Positions 24,637 to 33,790 of a stretch of DNA of 64,000 nt are shown piece by piece; positions within the stretch are counted from its first letter, which is position 1, and each line of letters begins with the position of its first letter. The notes below the pieces were generated by a model, which was not told where the DNA came from, ran no database searches, and saw only the letters and a program-made list of their open reading frames with translations. Both the position numbers and the translations under genes were made by a program. This DNA is from Streptomyces sp. GQFP. GTDB lineage: Bacteria > Actinomycetota > Actinomycetes > Streptomycetales > Streptomycetaceae. Location: the NCBI RefSeq assembly GCF_021545335.1, contig NZ_CP089312.1, positions 5,518,001 through 5,582,000 of the forward strand. The letters run 5' to 3'.

Positions 24637-25403
24637 CCGCCCGGGGGTGATTCCGTGACCGCTTCGACGACCGGTGCGTGCGTGGCGACCACGAAATCCG
24701 CTCCCTGGCCCAGCATTTCGCGCGCCCGGTCGCCGTACGGGGTGAATCCCAGGAAACGTACGCCCGCCGCGACGGCCGCCGTCAGATCCGTCAACTGGTC
24801 GCCGATGAGCAGGACTTGCTCCGGCTTCGGGTCGCCGAGCATGCGTAATGCCCGCCGGATCGAATCCGGATGGGGTTTCATCAGCCGGGGATCGTGCGGA
24901 TCGCGTCCGCAGATCGCCTCGAACCGCCGTAGCAGACCGACCCGTTGGAGGTATTCCCGTACGGGACCCTCCGCATTGTTGCTCACGATCGCCAGGGGTT
25001 TTCCGCGGGCGTGCAGCGCTTCGACGAGGTCGCTCGCGCCGGCCGTCTCCCGGGCGAGACGCACCGCCGAACGCACCGCGGCGTATTCGTGCCTCTCGAC
25101 GATCTCGTCCGCCCAGTCGAGCGGTCCGTCGAGGGCGGGCGCGTGCCGGTCCGCCATGGCGGCGAGCCGGCGGAGGATGCCGTGCGAGTCGGCGCAGTCC
25201 CGGACGTCCTCGTCCAACCCGGTGCCGGGCCACGCCTGTTCCGCCCGGGCCTTGACCTCGTCGGCGATGTGCCCGGTGGAGGCGCCGCCGAACAGGTCGC
25301 AGAGGGGGCCGTCGAAGTCGATCAACACCGTGTGTGTGTCGCGCAACAGGGCGCGCAGGCGGTGCGGGTCCTGGGCGCGGGGGTCACCGGGGGCGCCACT
25401 CAT
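24489..25403 (-). CDS. HAD-family phosphatase 2
   Basis: 304 residues. Motif I is VLIDFDGPLCDLF, motif II LAIVSNNAEGPV, motif III KPHPDSIRRAL and motif IV LLIGDQLTDLTAAV, with a cap domain between I and II. It is a paralogue-like partner of the HAD protein at 22530. GAGGAG precedes ATG 25403. The last ~50 residues (Pro/Asp/Ser-rich) have no HAD counterpart and are encoded antisense to the end of regulator 3, so the tail probably arose by stop-codon loss or run-through. Confidence 0.83.
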   Translation of the reverse strand: MSGAPGDPRAQDPHRLRALLRDTHTVLIDFDGPLCDLFGGASTGHIADEVKARAEQAWPGTGLDEDVRDCADSHGILRRLAAMADRHAPALDGPLDWADEIVERHEYAAVRSAVRLARETAGASDLVEALHARGKPLAIVSNNAEGPVREYLQRVGLLRRFEAICGRDPHDPRLMKPHPDSIRRALRMLGDPKPEQVLLIGDQLTDLTAAVAAGVRFLGFTPYGDRAREMLGQGADFVVATHAPVVEAVTESPPGGQSFARSVQTESNQDCILATNTDPWDSGPPESDPPESDDPDSGDSPPRT

Positions 25404-25520
25404 GAGTCTCCTCGTTCGTCGGAATGTACGTCGGGCGCGCACCTGGCGCTCAATCGCCCGGTGCGGGGACACCGATGCGGGCGGGGGATCGGCTTCTGGC
25501 AACATGCTCATTCACGGAGG

Positions 25521-25552
25521 GGTGGAGGAGTACCGTGCATCACTCCTCCACC
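25521..25552. promoter_or_regulatory. 11-bp hairpin between HAD 2 and the phosphotransferase
   Basis: GGTGGAGGAGT (25521-25531) and ACTCCTCCACC (25542-25552) are perfect inverted arms with a 10-nt loop, in the 291-bp divergent region. It could be an operator or structured leader for the rightward kinase gene; no U-run follows. Nothing else is recognisable in this gap. Confidence 0.4.
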
Positions 25553-25694
25553 ATGGATGTGGGCCCTGTGGGTTTCATCGGTGCGGGACCGTCGGTGCGG
25601 GTCACGAGGGGTGCCGGGAAAGGGCCCCACGGGTTCCGGGGGGCGAGGCGGGTCCTCACGGATCCTCATGTGTCCTCAGGCAAGAGAGCGGGCG

Positions 25695-26798
25695 ATGTCA
25701 GCCGAACGAGTGTCTCCGGCTCCGGAGCGAGCCGTCGATGTGACCCCCGTGAACGCCGTCCAGGAGACGTTCCAGGGCTACCACCACGTGACGCATGTGA
25801 TCCCGCTCCCCGGGGCCGCCCCGGACGGCAGCCGGATGCGCGGCAAGGTCCGTGAGCCGCGCGCCAACCTGCTCTGGTTCGACCGGCGTTGCTTCGTCTC
25901 GGAGGAGCAGCTGCTGGGTGACCTCCAGAGGCGCGTCGACGGCATTCCCGAGCTGATCGAGGCCGGGGACATGCGGTTGCAGCGGTTCATCGAGGGCCGG
26001 ACGCTGGCCGCGCGCCACCGCTCGGGCCGGGAGGTCCCCGGCGAGGTCGTCGACCAGATCCTCGCGCTCTTCGCGCAGATGCTCGCCATCTCGGCGGACA
26101 CCCTGAGAACGCCCCGTGTGTGCGTGCCCGAGGACCGGGCCACCGACCCCAACAGCTCGGAGTTCCTGGAACGGCTCATCACCTTCGCCGAGGAGCGCGT
26201 CTACCGGGAGAATCTCGAGGACTTCAAGTCCCTCTTCGACGCGTTGGGTATCGAAGCCGACTCCTTCAAGAAACTCAGAAAGAACGTTTTGGACTTGACC
26301 GAACGTCCCTTTTGTCTGCTCCATGCCGATCTGCACCGGGAGAACCTCATCCTGGACCGGGAGAACCGGCTCTGGACGATCGACTGGGAACTGGCGATGT
26401 TCGGCGATCCGCTCTATGACCTGGCCACGCATCTCTATCTGATGCGATATCCGGAAGCTCAGCGGAACTCCCTCGCCGAGCGCTGGAGTTCACTCGCCGA
26501 GAAGATCAGGCCGGGTAGCGCGAAGAACTGGGAAGCGGACCTCCCGAAAATCATGGACTTCAAGCGGGCGCAGTCCGTATTCACCGATTCCATTCGTGCC
26601 ACACAGATCCTGGTCTCCGGTACGAGGTTCAACTGGGCGCTTCTCTATCGCGAGGCCTCGAAGGTGCACAAGGCCCTTGTGGGCGCGGAGGAGCCCTTGG
26701 GGCTCTCGGGCGTACCGACTATTCGGCATGTCGGGAAAGCGCTTGTGCGCTGGCACCGGGAACGGGACGGGCGGAAAAGGGAAATCCCCTTCTCGTAA
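25695..26798 (+). CDS. APH-like phosphotransferase
   Basis: 367 residues with the aminoglycoside-phosphotransferase/choline-kinase fold. The catalytic loop is LLHADLHRENLI (HxDxxxxN, Asp near 212), followed by the metal-binding TIDWELAMFGDPLYDLATHL. The N-terminal lobe starts TFQGYHHVTHVIPL and has MRLQRFIEGRTLA as the hinge. Substrates in this family range from aminoglycosides to homoserine and choline; none can be assigned. It stands between HAD 2 (divergent) and the double kinase (same strand), suggesting a phosphorylation/dephosphorylation pair. Confidence 0.83.
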   Translation: MSAERVSPAPERAVDVTPVNAVQETFQGYHHVTHVIPLPGAAPDGSRMRGKVREPRANLLWFDRRCFVSEEQLLGDLQRRVDGIPELIEAGDMRLQRFIEGRTLAARHRSGREVPGEVVDQILALFAQMLAISADTLRTPRVCVPEDRATDPNSSEFLERLITFAEERVYRENLEDFKSLFDALGIEADSFKKLRKNVLDLTERPFCLLHADLHRENLILDRENRLWTIDWELAMFGDPLYDLATHLYLMRYPEAQRNSLAERWSSLAEKIRPGSAKNWEADLPKIMDFKRAQSVFTDSIRATQILVSGTRFNWALLYREASKVHKALVGAEEPLGLSGVPTIRHVGKALVRWHRERDGRKREIPFS

Positions 26799-26890
26799 GC
26801 TCGTTTGAGTGACTCCTGCACCATGGGCCACAGAAGTGCTCTATCGTCAGTGGCCCCTGGTTCGGAGCGCTGAGCACAACAGGATCTCCA

Positions 26891-29068
26891 TTGGGTGCAC
26901 ATCCCGCCCGGCAGCCCACCGTGTACCGGCAGTTCGTGGAACTGGCCCGCCGCGATGGAAAGCTTTACAACGGGCAACACAACCTGAATTTCGTTCATCT
27001 TCTTACCCCGGAGATGGCCCGGCTCGTTTCCCTCAATGAGGGGACGGAGGTCATGGTCCGGATACCCAGACGCGACGTGCCGAGCGTGACGGTCAAGACC
27101 TGGCCGTTCGAGGAGGCCGCGATTCTCGTCGCCATCAAGGACGTCGTGCCGGGCGCGCCGATGTGTCTGATGGAGGACTGGGGCGAGTCCGAGCTGTACA
27201 CCTTCGCGTTGGGCGCGGAGCTGTCCGCGTTCCACCGTGACGGCACCCCCGTCAACGGCAAGTTGATCGCGGCGATGACCGGCGTACTGGCACTTCTGCC
27301 GCTGGTGCCCCTGGACGCCCTGCCCCGGCTGCCCGCCAACTGGCCCGAGAGCGGCGACAGCCGGGGCTTCCTGCGGCATCTCGCCGGCCTCGCCGACCGG
27401 GACATCCGGCAGGCCAATCTGCCTGTCCACGGCCCGCTGTTCCGGATGCTGGGCATCCCCGACGACGGTCTGACGACGCTGGCCGCCCGGCTGCCCGCGA
27501 TGACCTCCCGGCCGTACAGCCTCCTGCACGGCGATCTGCACCGCGGCAACGTGATCATTCCGTTCGTCTGTGACTCGCCGGTGCGTGTCGTCGACTGGGA
27601 ACTCGCCACGTACGGCGACCCGTTGCACGATCTCGCCGTCCATCTGGTGCGGACGCGCTACCCCGCGTACCAGGAGAAGCAGGTGATCGCCCGCTGGGCG
27701 GAGGCGATGGCGCGGACCAGTCCGCAGTCGGTGCGCGGGCTGCACGAGGACCTGTGCCACTACCTCGACTTCGAACACGCCCAGTCCGTCTACCCGGACG
27801 TGATCCGCGCGGCGCACGAGCTGGAGAGGTCGCCCGACCGGCAGCACCTCGCGGACGCTGTGCACCGGGTGCACCGGGCGCTGACGGTGGCCGCCGGCCC
27901 GCTCGCCATGCGGGACGTGCCGGACCCGGCGGAGATCGCGGACGTGCTGGACCGGTGGACGCGCTTCAGGTGCGGCACGCCGGTCGGCGGCGGTCGCGCG
28001 ACGGAGTCCGTCGGCTGGCGGCCGGAGCGCGGCCACCCCGACCTGGACGACTTCACCGACGCCCATGTCGCCGACGCGCTGCTCGCGGAGCGCTCGGTGC
28101 CCGACCGCGCCGTGCACAGGGGTACGGCGTATGTGAACTCGGTGGTGCGGGTGCCCGGCCGGTGCACCCCGGTCGTCATCCGCCGCCGTGCCGAGGGCCG
28201 CTGCCCCCGGCGTGAACAGGGCGTGCTGACCGAGCACTTGGTGCTCCGGCAGATCGAGCGCGCGAAGGTCGGCGTGGCGGTGCCGGGGCTGCTGGCCCTG
28301 GGCGACGACGGCGACCCGGCGGGCCCCTTCGCCGTGCACACGTACGTCGGTCAGGGCGACGGCAGCGCACCGCCGGAGCACCCGGTGGACGGCCTCAGGC
28401 CGCACGAGGCCGACGACCTGGTCGACCAGCTCTGCGAACTCACCCGCGTCGACTACCGCGGTCTCGACCCGACGGCGACCGACGACGGCTTCTACGAGCT
28501 GCTGACGGACCGTCTCGTACGCATGGTCGAGTCGCTGCCCGACAAGTCGCGCCGGCTCGCCGAGGAGTACGGGCTGCCCGGCCCGGAGCGCCTCGGCCGG
28601 ATCCTGTCCCGCTACCGGACCGGCCCGCGCACCCCGACCCTGCTGCACGGCGACCTGCACGCCTGGAACCTCGTACGCCTGAACGAGGAAAGGTTCGCTC
28701 TGTCCCTCATCGACTGGGAGCTGGCGATGGTCGGCGATCCGCTGTACGACCTGGTCCGCCACCACCACCTCACCCGGGCCGACCGGGTCGTGCAGGACCA
28801 CATGCTGCGCCGCTGGGAGGGGACCCTGTCGGTGGACCACACCCGGGACTGGCAGCGCGACCGGCCGACGTACGAGCGGCTGGAGACAGTCCGTTCCGCG
28901 TACGTCGACCTGGACCGGCTGGTGACCCGCACCGATCTGGAGGCACCCAATGTCGACCGGGCGGTGGCGTCGGTCAAACGGACCCTGGCCGCCGCCCTGA
29001 CCAAGCTGGGCCTGGCGCCGGGGCGGACGGCGAACCCTTATCTGCGCCGGGCGTTGCCCATCCAGTGA
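26891..29068 (+). CDS. Two-domain APH-like phosphotransferase
   Basis: 725 residues, two complete kinase-like units in tandem. Unit 1 (about 1-350) has LLHGDLHRGNVI and VVDWELATYGDPLHDLAVHL; unit 2 (about 385-715) has LLHGDLHAWNLV and LIDWELAMVGDPLYDLVRHH. Both keep catalytic Asp, Asn and the metal Asp, so both may be active. The first lobe shows YNGQHNLNFVHLL, echoing the upstream kinase. TTG 26891 with AGGA before it is the best start, because the frame is closed just upstream. This length and duplication are unusual for the family. Substrate unknown. Confidence 0.8.
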   Translation: MGAHPARQPTVYRQFVELARRDGKLYNGQHNLNFVHLLTPEMARLVSLNEGTEVMVRIPRRDVPSVTVKTWPFEEAAILVAIKDVVPGAPMCLMEDWGESELYTFALGAELSAFHRDGTPVNGKLIAAMTGVLALLPLVPLDALPRLPANWPESGDSRGFLRHLAGLADRDIRQANLPVHGPLFRMLGIPDDGLTTLAARLPAMTSRPYSLLHGDLHRGNVIIPFVCDSPVRVVDWELATYGDPLHDLAVHLVRTRYPAYQEKQVIARWAEAMARTSPQSVRGLHEDLCHYLDFEHAQSVYPDVIRAAHELERSPDRQHLADAVHRVHRALTVAAGPLAMRDVPDPAEIADVLDRWTRFRCGTPVGGGRATESVGWRPERGHPDLDDFTDAHVADALLAERSVPDRAVHRGTAYVNSVVRVPGRCTPVVIRRRAEGRCPRREQGVLTEHLVLRQIERAKVGVAVPGLLALGDDGDPAGPFAVHTYVGQGDGSAPPEHPVDGLRPHEADDLVDQLCELTRVDYRGLDPTATDDGFYELLTDRLVRMVESLPDKSRRLAEEYGLPGPERLGRILSRYRTGPRTPTLLHGDLHAWNLVRLNEERFALSLIDWELAMVGDPLYDLVRHHHLTRADRVVQDHMLRRWEGTLSVDHTRDWQRDRPTYERLETVRSAYVDLDRLVTRTDLEAPNVDRAVASVKRTLAAALTKLGLAPGRTANPYLRRALPIQ

Positions 29069-29146
29069 GGGTTCGTGGGCGTGCCCGGACCCCGTGCATC
29101 CTGCACGTTTCCGGGCGTCGGCGCGGTGGTGCGTACTCTCCCTTCC

Positions 29147-29824
29147 ATGGCAGAGATCGGGCTGCGTGAGCGCAAGAAGCGGCAGACGTACCAGAACGTG
29201 TCCGACATCGCGATCGGGCTCTTCCTCGAGAAGGGGTTCGACGCGGTCTCCGTCGCGGAGATCGCCGCCGCGGCCGGGATCTCGAAACCGACGCTGTTCC
29301 GGTACTTCCCGGCCAAGGAAGACCTCGTCGTGCACCGCTTCGCGGATCACGAGGACGAGGCGGCGCGGGTGGTCCGGGCGGCCTGTGCGGGGGCGGGCGC
29401 GGGTACGTCGCCGGTCGACGCGCTGCGCCGGCGGTTCCTCGACGGGCTGAGCCGCGAGGACCCGGTCACCGGCCTCAACGACGCCCCCGGGGTGCTCGCC
29501 TTCCACGGTCTGCTCTACGGCACGCCGTCGCTGGTCGCCCGGGCGTACGAGTACCAGCAGCGGTCGGAGGCCGCGCTCGCCTGCGCCCTGGGCGGCACCC
29601 TGGCGGCCCGGCTCGCGGCCGGGCAGATCATCGCCGTACAGCGGATCCTCGCGCAGGAGAACTGGCGGCGGATAGCCGCGGGGGAGGCGGTGGAGGCCGT
29701 GCGCGGCGACGCGGTCGAGGCGGCCGAGGCGGCGTTCGGGCAGCTGGACGCGGGGCTGCCGTGGCTTCGGGCGGTGGGTGTGGGCTCGGGTGGCGTGGGG
29801 AACGCGACTGACAAGACTGGGTAA
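29147..29824 (+). CDS. TetR-family regulator
   Basis: 225 residues. The TetR helix-turn-helix is at about 8-58 (RERKKRQTYQNVSDIAIGLFLEKGFDAVSVAEIAAAAGISKPTLFRYFPAKEDLV), and an Ala-rich ligand domain follows. The C-terminal residues after LRAVGVG are low complexity. A TACTCT box lies 7 nt before ATG 29147, implying a leaderless mRNA. It precedes the HelD-type helicase by 41 bp on the same strand, with an AT-rich promoter-like region between, so it may regulate that gene. Confidence 0.88.
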   Translation: MAEIGLRERKKRQTYQNVSDIAIGLFLEKGFDAVSVAEIAAAAGISKPTLFRYFPAKEDLVVHRFADHEDEAARVVRAACAGAGAGTSPVDALRRRFLDGLSREDPVTGLNDAPGVLAFHGLLYGTPSLVARAYEYQQRSEAALACALGGTLAARLAAGQIIAVQRILAQENWRRIAAGEAVEAVRGDAVEAAEAAFGQLDAGLPWLRAVGVGSGGVGNATDKTG

Positions 29825-29865
29825 AATATTTAACTCGGTTACGTTATTTCGGTAGGCTTGCTGGA

Positions 29866-31986
29866 ATGACGCCACCCGACTCCCCGCTCCGCGACGCCCT
29901 GCACCGCGAACGTGCCCATCACGACGTCTGCCGTGCCGCCCTCGCCGCGATGATCGCCGGCGCACAGGAGCATGTCGTCACCGGCGAGGACGTCTCCGCC
30001 TCCGGGGCGGACGCGGAAGTGCTCGGGTACCAGCTGCGCAGCAAGGCGAAGGAACTGGGCGAACTGCCCGAAGGGCCGTTGTTCTTCGGCCGGTTGGACT
30101 TCGGCGAGGGGGATGACGGGGGTGATCACCGTGGCGCGCGCTATCACATCGGGCGGCTGCGGATCTCCGAGCATCCGACCCGCCCGCCCCTCGTCGTGGA
30201 CTGGCGGGCTCCCGTCTCCCGCGCCTTCTACCAGGCGAGCGCCCGCGATCCACAGGGCGTGGCCGTGCGGCGCCGGTTCGGCTGGGCGCCCGGCAGTACG
30301 GGGGACTCCGCGGACCTGACCGGCCTGGAGGACGAGCACCTAGTGGAAGGGGAAGAGCAGCCTGTGGGTGGCGTGGGTGGCGTGGGTGGCGTGGGTGGCG
30401 TGGGTGGCGTGGGTGGCGTGGGTGGCGAGGGTGGAGTGGGCGGGCTGGTCGCGCGGGAGATCGCTCGGCCCCGGGTCGGGCCCATGCGGGACATCGCCGC
30501 GACGATCCAGCCCGAGCAGGACGATCTCGTACGGGCCGGGCTCGGCGTCTCCGTCTGTGTGCAGGGTGCGCCCGGCACCGGCAAGACGGCTGTCGGGCTG
30601 CACCGGGCCGCGTACCTTCTCTACACCCACCCCCAACGCGTCCAGCGCGGCGGCCTGTTGATCCTCGGACCCAACCGCACGTTCCTCTCGTACATCTCGG
30701 AGGTGCTGCCCGCCCTCGGCGAGACGGGCGTACGGCAGTCCACGGTCACGGACGAGATCGCGGGCCCGGGCCGTCCGGTGCGGGCGGAGGACGACGAGCG
30801 GGCCGCCGCCGTGAAGCACGACGCGCGGATGGCGGAGGTGCTGCGCCGGGCGCTGTACGCACGCGTGGTCACCGAGGGATATCCGAACTCCCTTGAGGTG
30901 CCGGACGATTCGTACCGGTGGCGGATCCCTGCGGCCGAGCTGGCGCGGATCGTGGCGGGCGTACGGGCCGAGGAACCGCCGTACGGCGTGGGGCGCGAGC
31001 GGGTACGGACGCGGGTGGTGGCCCGTATCCAGCGGGAGGCGGAGCGGCGGGCCGGGGCCCAGTCGAACGGCTGGGTACGGCGGATCGAGCGGGCGCGGCC
31101 GGTCGGGGCGTACGTGGAGGCGGTGTGGCCGAGGGTGCGTCCGGAGGAGGTGCTGGCCGAACTCCTCAGCGACGAGCGGGCGTTGGCGCGGGCCGCCGAG
31201 GGGCTGCTGGGGGCGGAGGAGCAGCGGGCGGTGCGGTGGGCGCGTCCGCCGAGGTCGTGGAAGTCGGCGCGCTGGTCGGCCGCCGATCTGGTCCTCCTCG
31301 ACGAGGTCGCCGGTCTGATCGAGCATCCCGAGGGGTACGGCCATGTCGTGATCGACGAGGCGCAGGACCTCTCCCCGATGGAGTGCCGGGTGATCGCGCG
31401 CCGGGCGCCCTACGGCTCGCTGACCGTCCTGGGCGACCTGGCCCAGGGCACCACTCCGTGGGCGGCACGGGCCTGGGAGCCCTTGCTGGGCCACCTGGGC
31501 AAGCCGGACGCGACGGTGATCCCGCTGACGACCGGGTTCCGGGTGCCGAGGACGGTGGTCGACTTCGCCAACCGGCTGCTGGAGAGGCTGGAGGTGGCGG
31601 TGCCGCCGGCTCGATCGCTGCGCGGGGACGGGGAGTTGAGGGTGGTGGAGGCCACGGATGTCGCGGATGTCGCCGGGGAGGTGGTGGCCGCGGTGGGGCG
31701 GGCGCTGGAGGGGGAGGGGTCGGTGGGGGTCGTGGCGGCGGAGGGCGAAGTGGCCGCCGTACGGGAGGTGTTGGGCGCGTCGGGGGTGTTGGACGGGGGC
31801 CGGGTCGCGGTGATGTCGGCGAAGGCGGTGAAGGGGCTGGAGTGGGACCACGTGGTCGTCATGGAGCCCGCCGCGATCGTGGAGGGGGAGGGGGCGAGCG
31901 GGCGGGGGCTGCATCGGCTGTACGTGGTGCTGACGCGGGCGGTGTCACGGCTGGAGGTCGTGCATGGGCGGCCGTTGCCGTTCTGA
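29866..31986 (+). CDS. HelD-type UvrD-like helicase/ATPase
   Basis: 706 residues of the SF1 HelD family, RNA-polymerase-associated ATPases. It has an N-terminal coiled arm (about 1-60), VVDWRAPVSRAFYQA, Walker A QGAPGTGKTAVGLHRAAYLLY, Walker B HVVIDEAQDLSPME, GDLAQGTTPWA (motif III) and the C-terminal VMSAKAVKGLEWDHVVV. HelD removes stalled polymerase, and some streptomycete HelR proteins confer rifamycin tolerance. A tract of seven 9-nt repeats encodes Val-Gly-Gly units before the first ATPase motif. TAGGCT 7 nt before the ATG suggests leaderless translation. Confidence 0.87.
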   Translation: MTPPDSPLRDALHRERAHHDVCRAALAAMIAGAQEHVVTGEDVSASGADAEVLGYQLRSKAKELGELPEGPLFFGRLDFGEGDDGGDHRGARYHIGRLRISEHPTRPPLVVDWRAPVSRAFYQASARDPQGVAVRRRFGWAPGSTGDSADLTGLEDEHLVEGEEQPVGGVGGVGGVGGVGGVGGVGGEGGVGGLVAREIARPRVGPMRDIAATIQPEQDDLVRAGLGVSVCVQGAPGTGKTAVGLHRAAYLLYTHPQRVQRGGLLILGPNRTFLSYISEVLPALGETGVRQSTVTDEIAGPGRPVRAEDDERAAAVKHDARMAEVLRRALYARVVTEGYPNSLEVPDDSYRWRIPAAELARIVAGVRAEEPPYGVGRERVRTRVVARIQREAERRAGAQSNGWVRRIERARPVGAYVEAVWPRVRPEEVLAELLSDERALARAAEGLLGAEEQRAVRWARPPRSWKSARWSAADLVLLDEVAGLIEHPEGYGHVVIDEAQDLSPMECRVIARRAPYGSLTVLGDLAQGTTPWAARAWEPLLGHLGKPDATVIPLTTGFRVPRTVVDFANRLLERLEVAVPPARSLRGDGELRVVEATDVADVAGEVVAAVGRALEGEGSVGVVAAEGEVAAVREVLGASGVLDGGRVAVMSAKAVKGLEWDHVVVMEPAAIVEGEGASGRGLHRLYVVLTRAVSRLEVVHGRPLPF
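30364..30426 (+). repeat. Seven tandem 9-nt repeats inside the HelD-type gene
   Basis: Seven exact copies of GTGGGTGGC, in frame and encoding VGG units; a degenerate copy follows. The unit is a multiple of three, so copy-number change would alter linker length without frameshift. Confidence 0.9.
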
Positions 31987-32062
31987 AGGTGAAGGTGCAG
32001 GAGAGGGGTGGGGCGCCTTCGCGGGAGGCGCCCCACTGCCGCTGCTTCAGAACTTCAGAACT

Positions 32063-32910
32063 TCAGAGCAACGGGATCAACTGCTCTTCCTCGTAGGTGA
32101 GATGGGCTTCGAGTTCGAGGGTGAGACGCTCGACCTCCGCCCGGACGGAGGCGGGGTCGGTGTCCTCGCCCTCGCCCTCGCCGGAGAGAGCCCCGCGCAG
32201 TTGCTCGACGAGGGCGGCGATCCGCTCGTGCTCGGTGCGCAGGCGTTCCAGGGCGGGGGCCGGGGGTGACGGTCGGCGAGGAAGGGGAACAGGCCGATGT
32301 CCTCGCCGGTGTGGTGATTGTGCAGCCCCGCGCAGAAGGTGAGGCAGTTGGCGCGCAACTGGGCGCCGAGGGGCGCGGTGTTGCTGGTCGCTTCGCTCAT
32401 CTCCTTGCGTATCAGGGCGAGTTCACGCCGGAAGGCGTCGTGGACGACCTTGATGGCCTCGCCCATGCCGGACGCGTTGATACGGGGCGGCCCGTCCTGC
32501 GCGATCTCGTACAGGGCGACCACGGGAATGATCCGGTCGGTCTTCTCCTGGTAGGTGGCCCACCCCGGCTCGGCCTCGACGGCACGCGCGAAGATCCGGT
32601 CGCGCTCCTCGCGGTCGAGCACGACGGCACGGGCCTCGTACGTGAACACGCCTGACTCGACGGTGACTTGGGGGTGGGCGAGGATGTTGCGGTACCAGTC
32701 GGGATGCCTGGAGGAGCCCGCGGCCGAGGCGATGACGAGGACTCGCTCGCCGCCGTCGGGGAGGTAGCCGAGGGGTGTGGTGTGGGGGGTTCCGGTACGG
32801 GCGCCGGTGGTGGTGAGGAGAAGGAGACGGGCGCCTTCGAAGTAGCCGCCTACCTGGCCGCGGTTGGCCCGGAACTCGTCGATGACGGGCTGGTTGAAGT
32901 CGTTGGGCAT
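32063..32910 (-). pseudogene. Frameshifted F420-type nitroreductase-hemerythrin fusion
   Basis: The first ~150 codons encode a Ddn-like deazaflavin-dependent nitroreductase (FEGARLLLLTTTGARTG; SSRHPDWYRNILAHP). A hemerythrin HHE domain follows (GLHNHHTGEDIGLFPFLADRHP). After RHP the frame departs into Pro/Ser-rich nonsense ending at 32077. One frame over, the expected continuation is present: ALERLRTEHERIAALVEQL and HLTYEEEQLIPLL, stop at 32063. The break lies in the G-run at 32254-32266 and is repaired by one extra base. It may be a real mutation or an assembly error; the intact protein would be about 282 residues. Confidence 0.8.
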
Positions 32911-33109
32911 GCTCTGCTTTCTGTGCGAGTGGTTTCTCTGTCGGTCACACGGACTCCCCGTGGAAAAGGGGGAAGCCCGTGGAAAGGGGGAAAAGAGAAA
33001 CCGGCGGGCCCCTGGCCCACCCCGACCTCACTCAGAGGCCGGGCACCCAACTCGCTCACGGCACGAGGCCGACCCGGCAGTCATGGGGATTACGGTATCA
33101 AGGGGGGCG

Positions 33110-33649
33110 ATGACGAGCCCCTCCTTTTCTCCGGCCCCGCCCCCTCTCCTCTTCCTGGATGTCGACGGACCGCTGATTCCGTTCGGCGGGACGCCGGAGC
33201 AGTATCCGGACGGCTATCCGACGTACAGGCCTGCCCGGCGACCGCGGCTCCCGGCGTCCGAGGCGAACCCTCTGCTGTCCAGGATCGACCCCGCACTCGG
33301 GCCTCGACTCGCCGCGCTGGGTTGTGAGTTGGTGTGGGCCACGACCTGGATGGACGAGGCGAACGAGTGTGTCGCGCCGTGGCTGGGGCTGCCGGATCTT
33401 CCGGTGGTGGACTGGCCGGATCCGGGCTCCGATGCTCCGCCCGGAGTGCCTGGCGTGCATTGGAAGACTCGCCCCCTTGTCGAGTGGGCGGCCGGGCGGG
33501 ACTTCGTCTGGCTCGATGACGAGATCGGTGGGGGCGATCGGAGTTGGGTGGCGGCGCACCATCCGGGGCGGGCCCTGTTGCATCGGGTCGACCCCCGGCA
33601 TGGGCTGCGGGACGCGGACTTCGGGGTCGTGGAGGAGTGGCTGCGTTGA
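33110..33649 (+). CDS. HAD-domain hydrolase-like protein
   Basis: 179 residues beginning after a short Ser/Pro stretch with LLFLDVDGPLIPFG (HAD motif I, DVDG). LVWATTWMDEAN carries the motif II-like Thr, and DFVWLDDEIGG the acidic motif IV. It resembles the small streptomycete HAD-domain proteins related to the RNA-repair Swiss-army-knife HAD domains. AAGGGGGG precedes ATG 33110; an ATG at 33083 is upstream in frame. Function untested. Confidence 0.75.
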   Translation: MTSPSFSPAPPPLLFLDVDGPLIPFGGTPEQYPDGYPTYRPARRPRLPASEANPLLSRIDPALGPRLAALGCELVWATTWMDEANECVAPWLGLPDLPVVDWPDPGSDAPPGVPGVHWKTRPLVEWAAGRDFVWLDDEIGGGDRSWVAAHHPGRALLHRVDPRHGLRDADFGVVEEWLR

Positions 33650-33790
33650 TTCAGGGTCCGGATTCGGCTTCAGTTCCGGCTTCGGCTCCGGGTGCTTACT
33701 CCTTCGTCATCGAAGTGGTTGTGGCACGCGTACTACTCTGTGGCTCCTGAACAGCTGTGCGGCACAGGGGTTTTGGGAAGGTGGGCGGCG

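Noticed and set aside
26645..29965. 1106-codon minus-strand frame opposite the double kinase
   Set aside because: Low-complexity shadow; the plus strand has complete kinase motifs.
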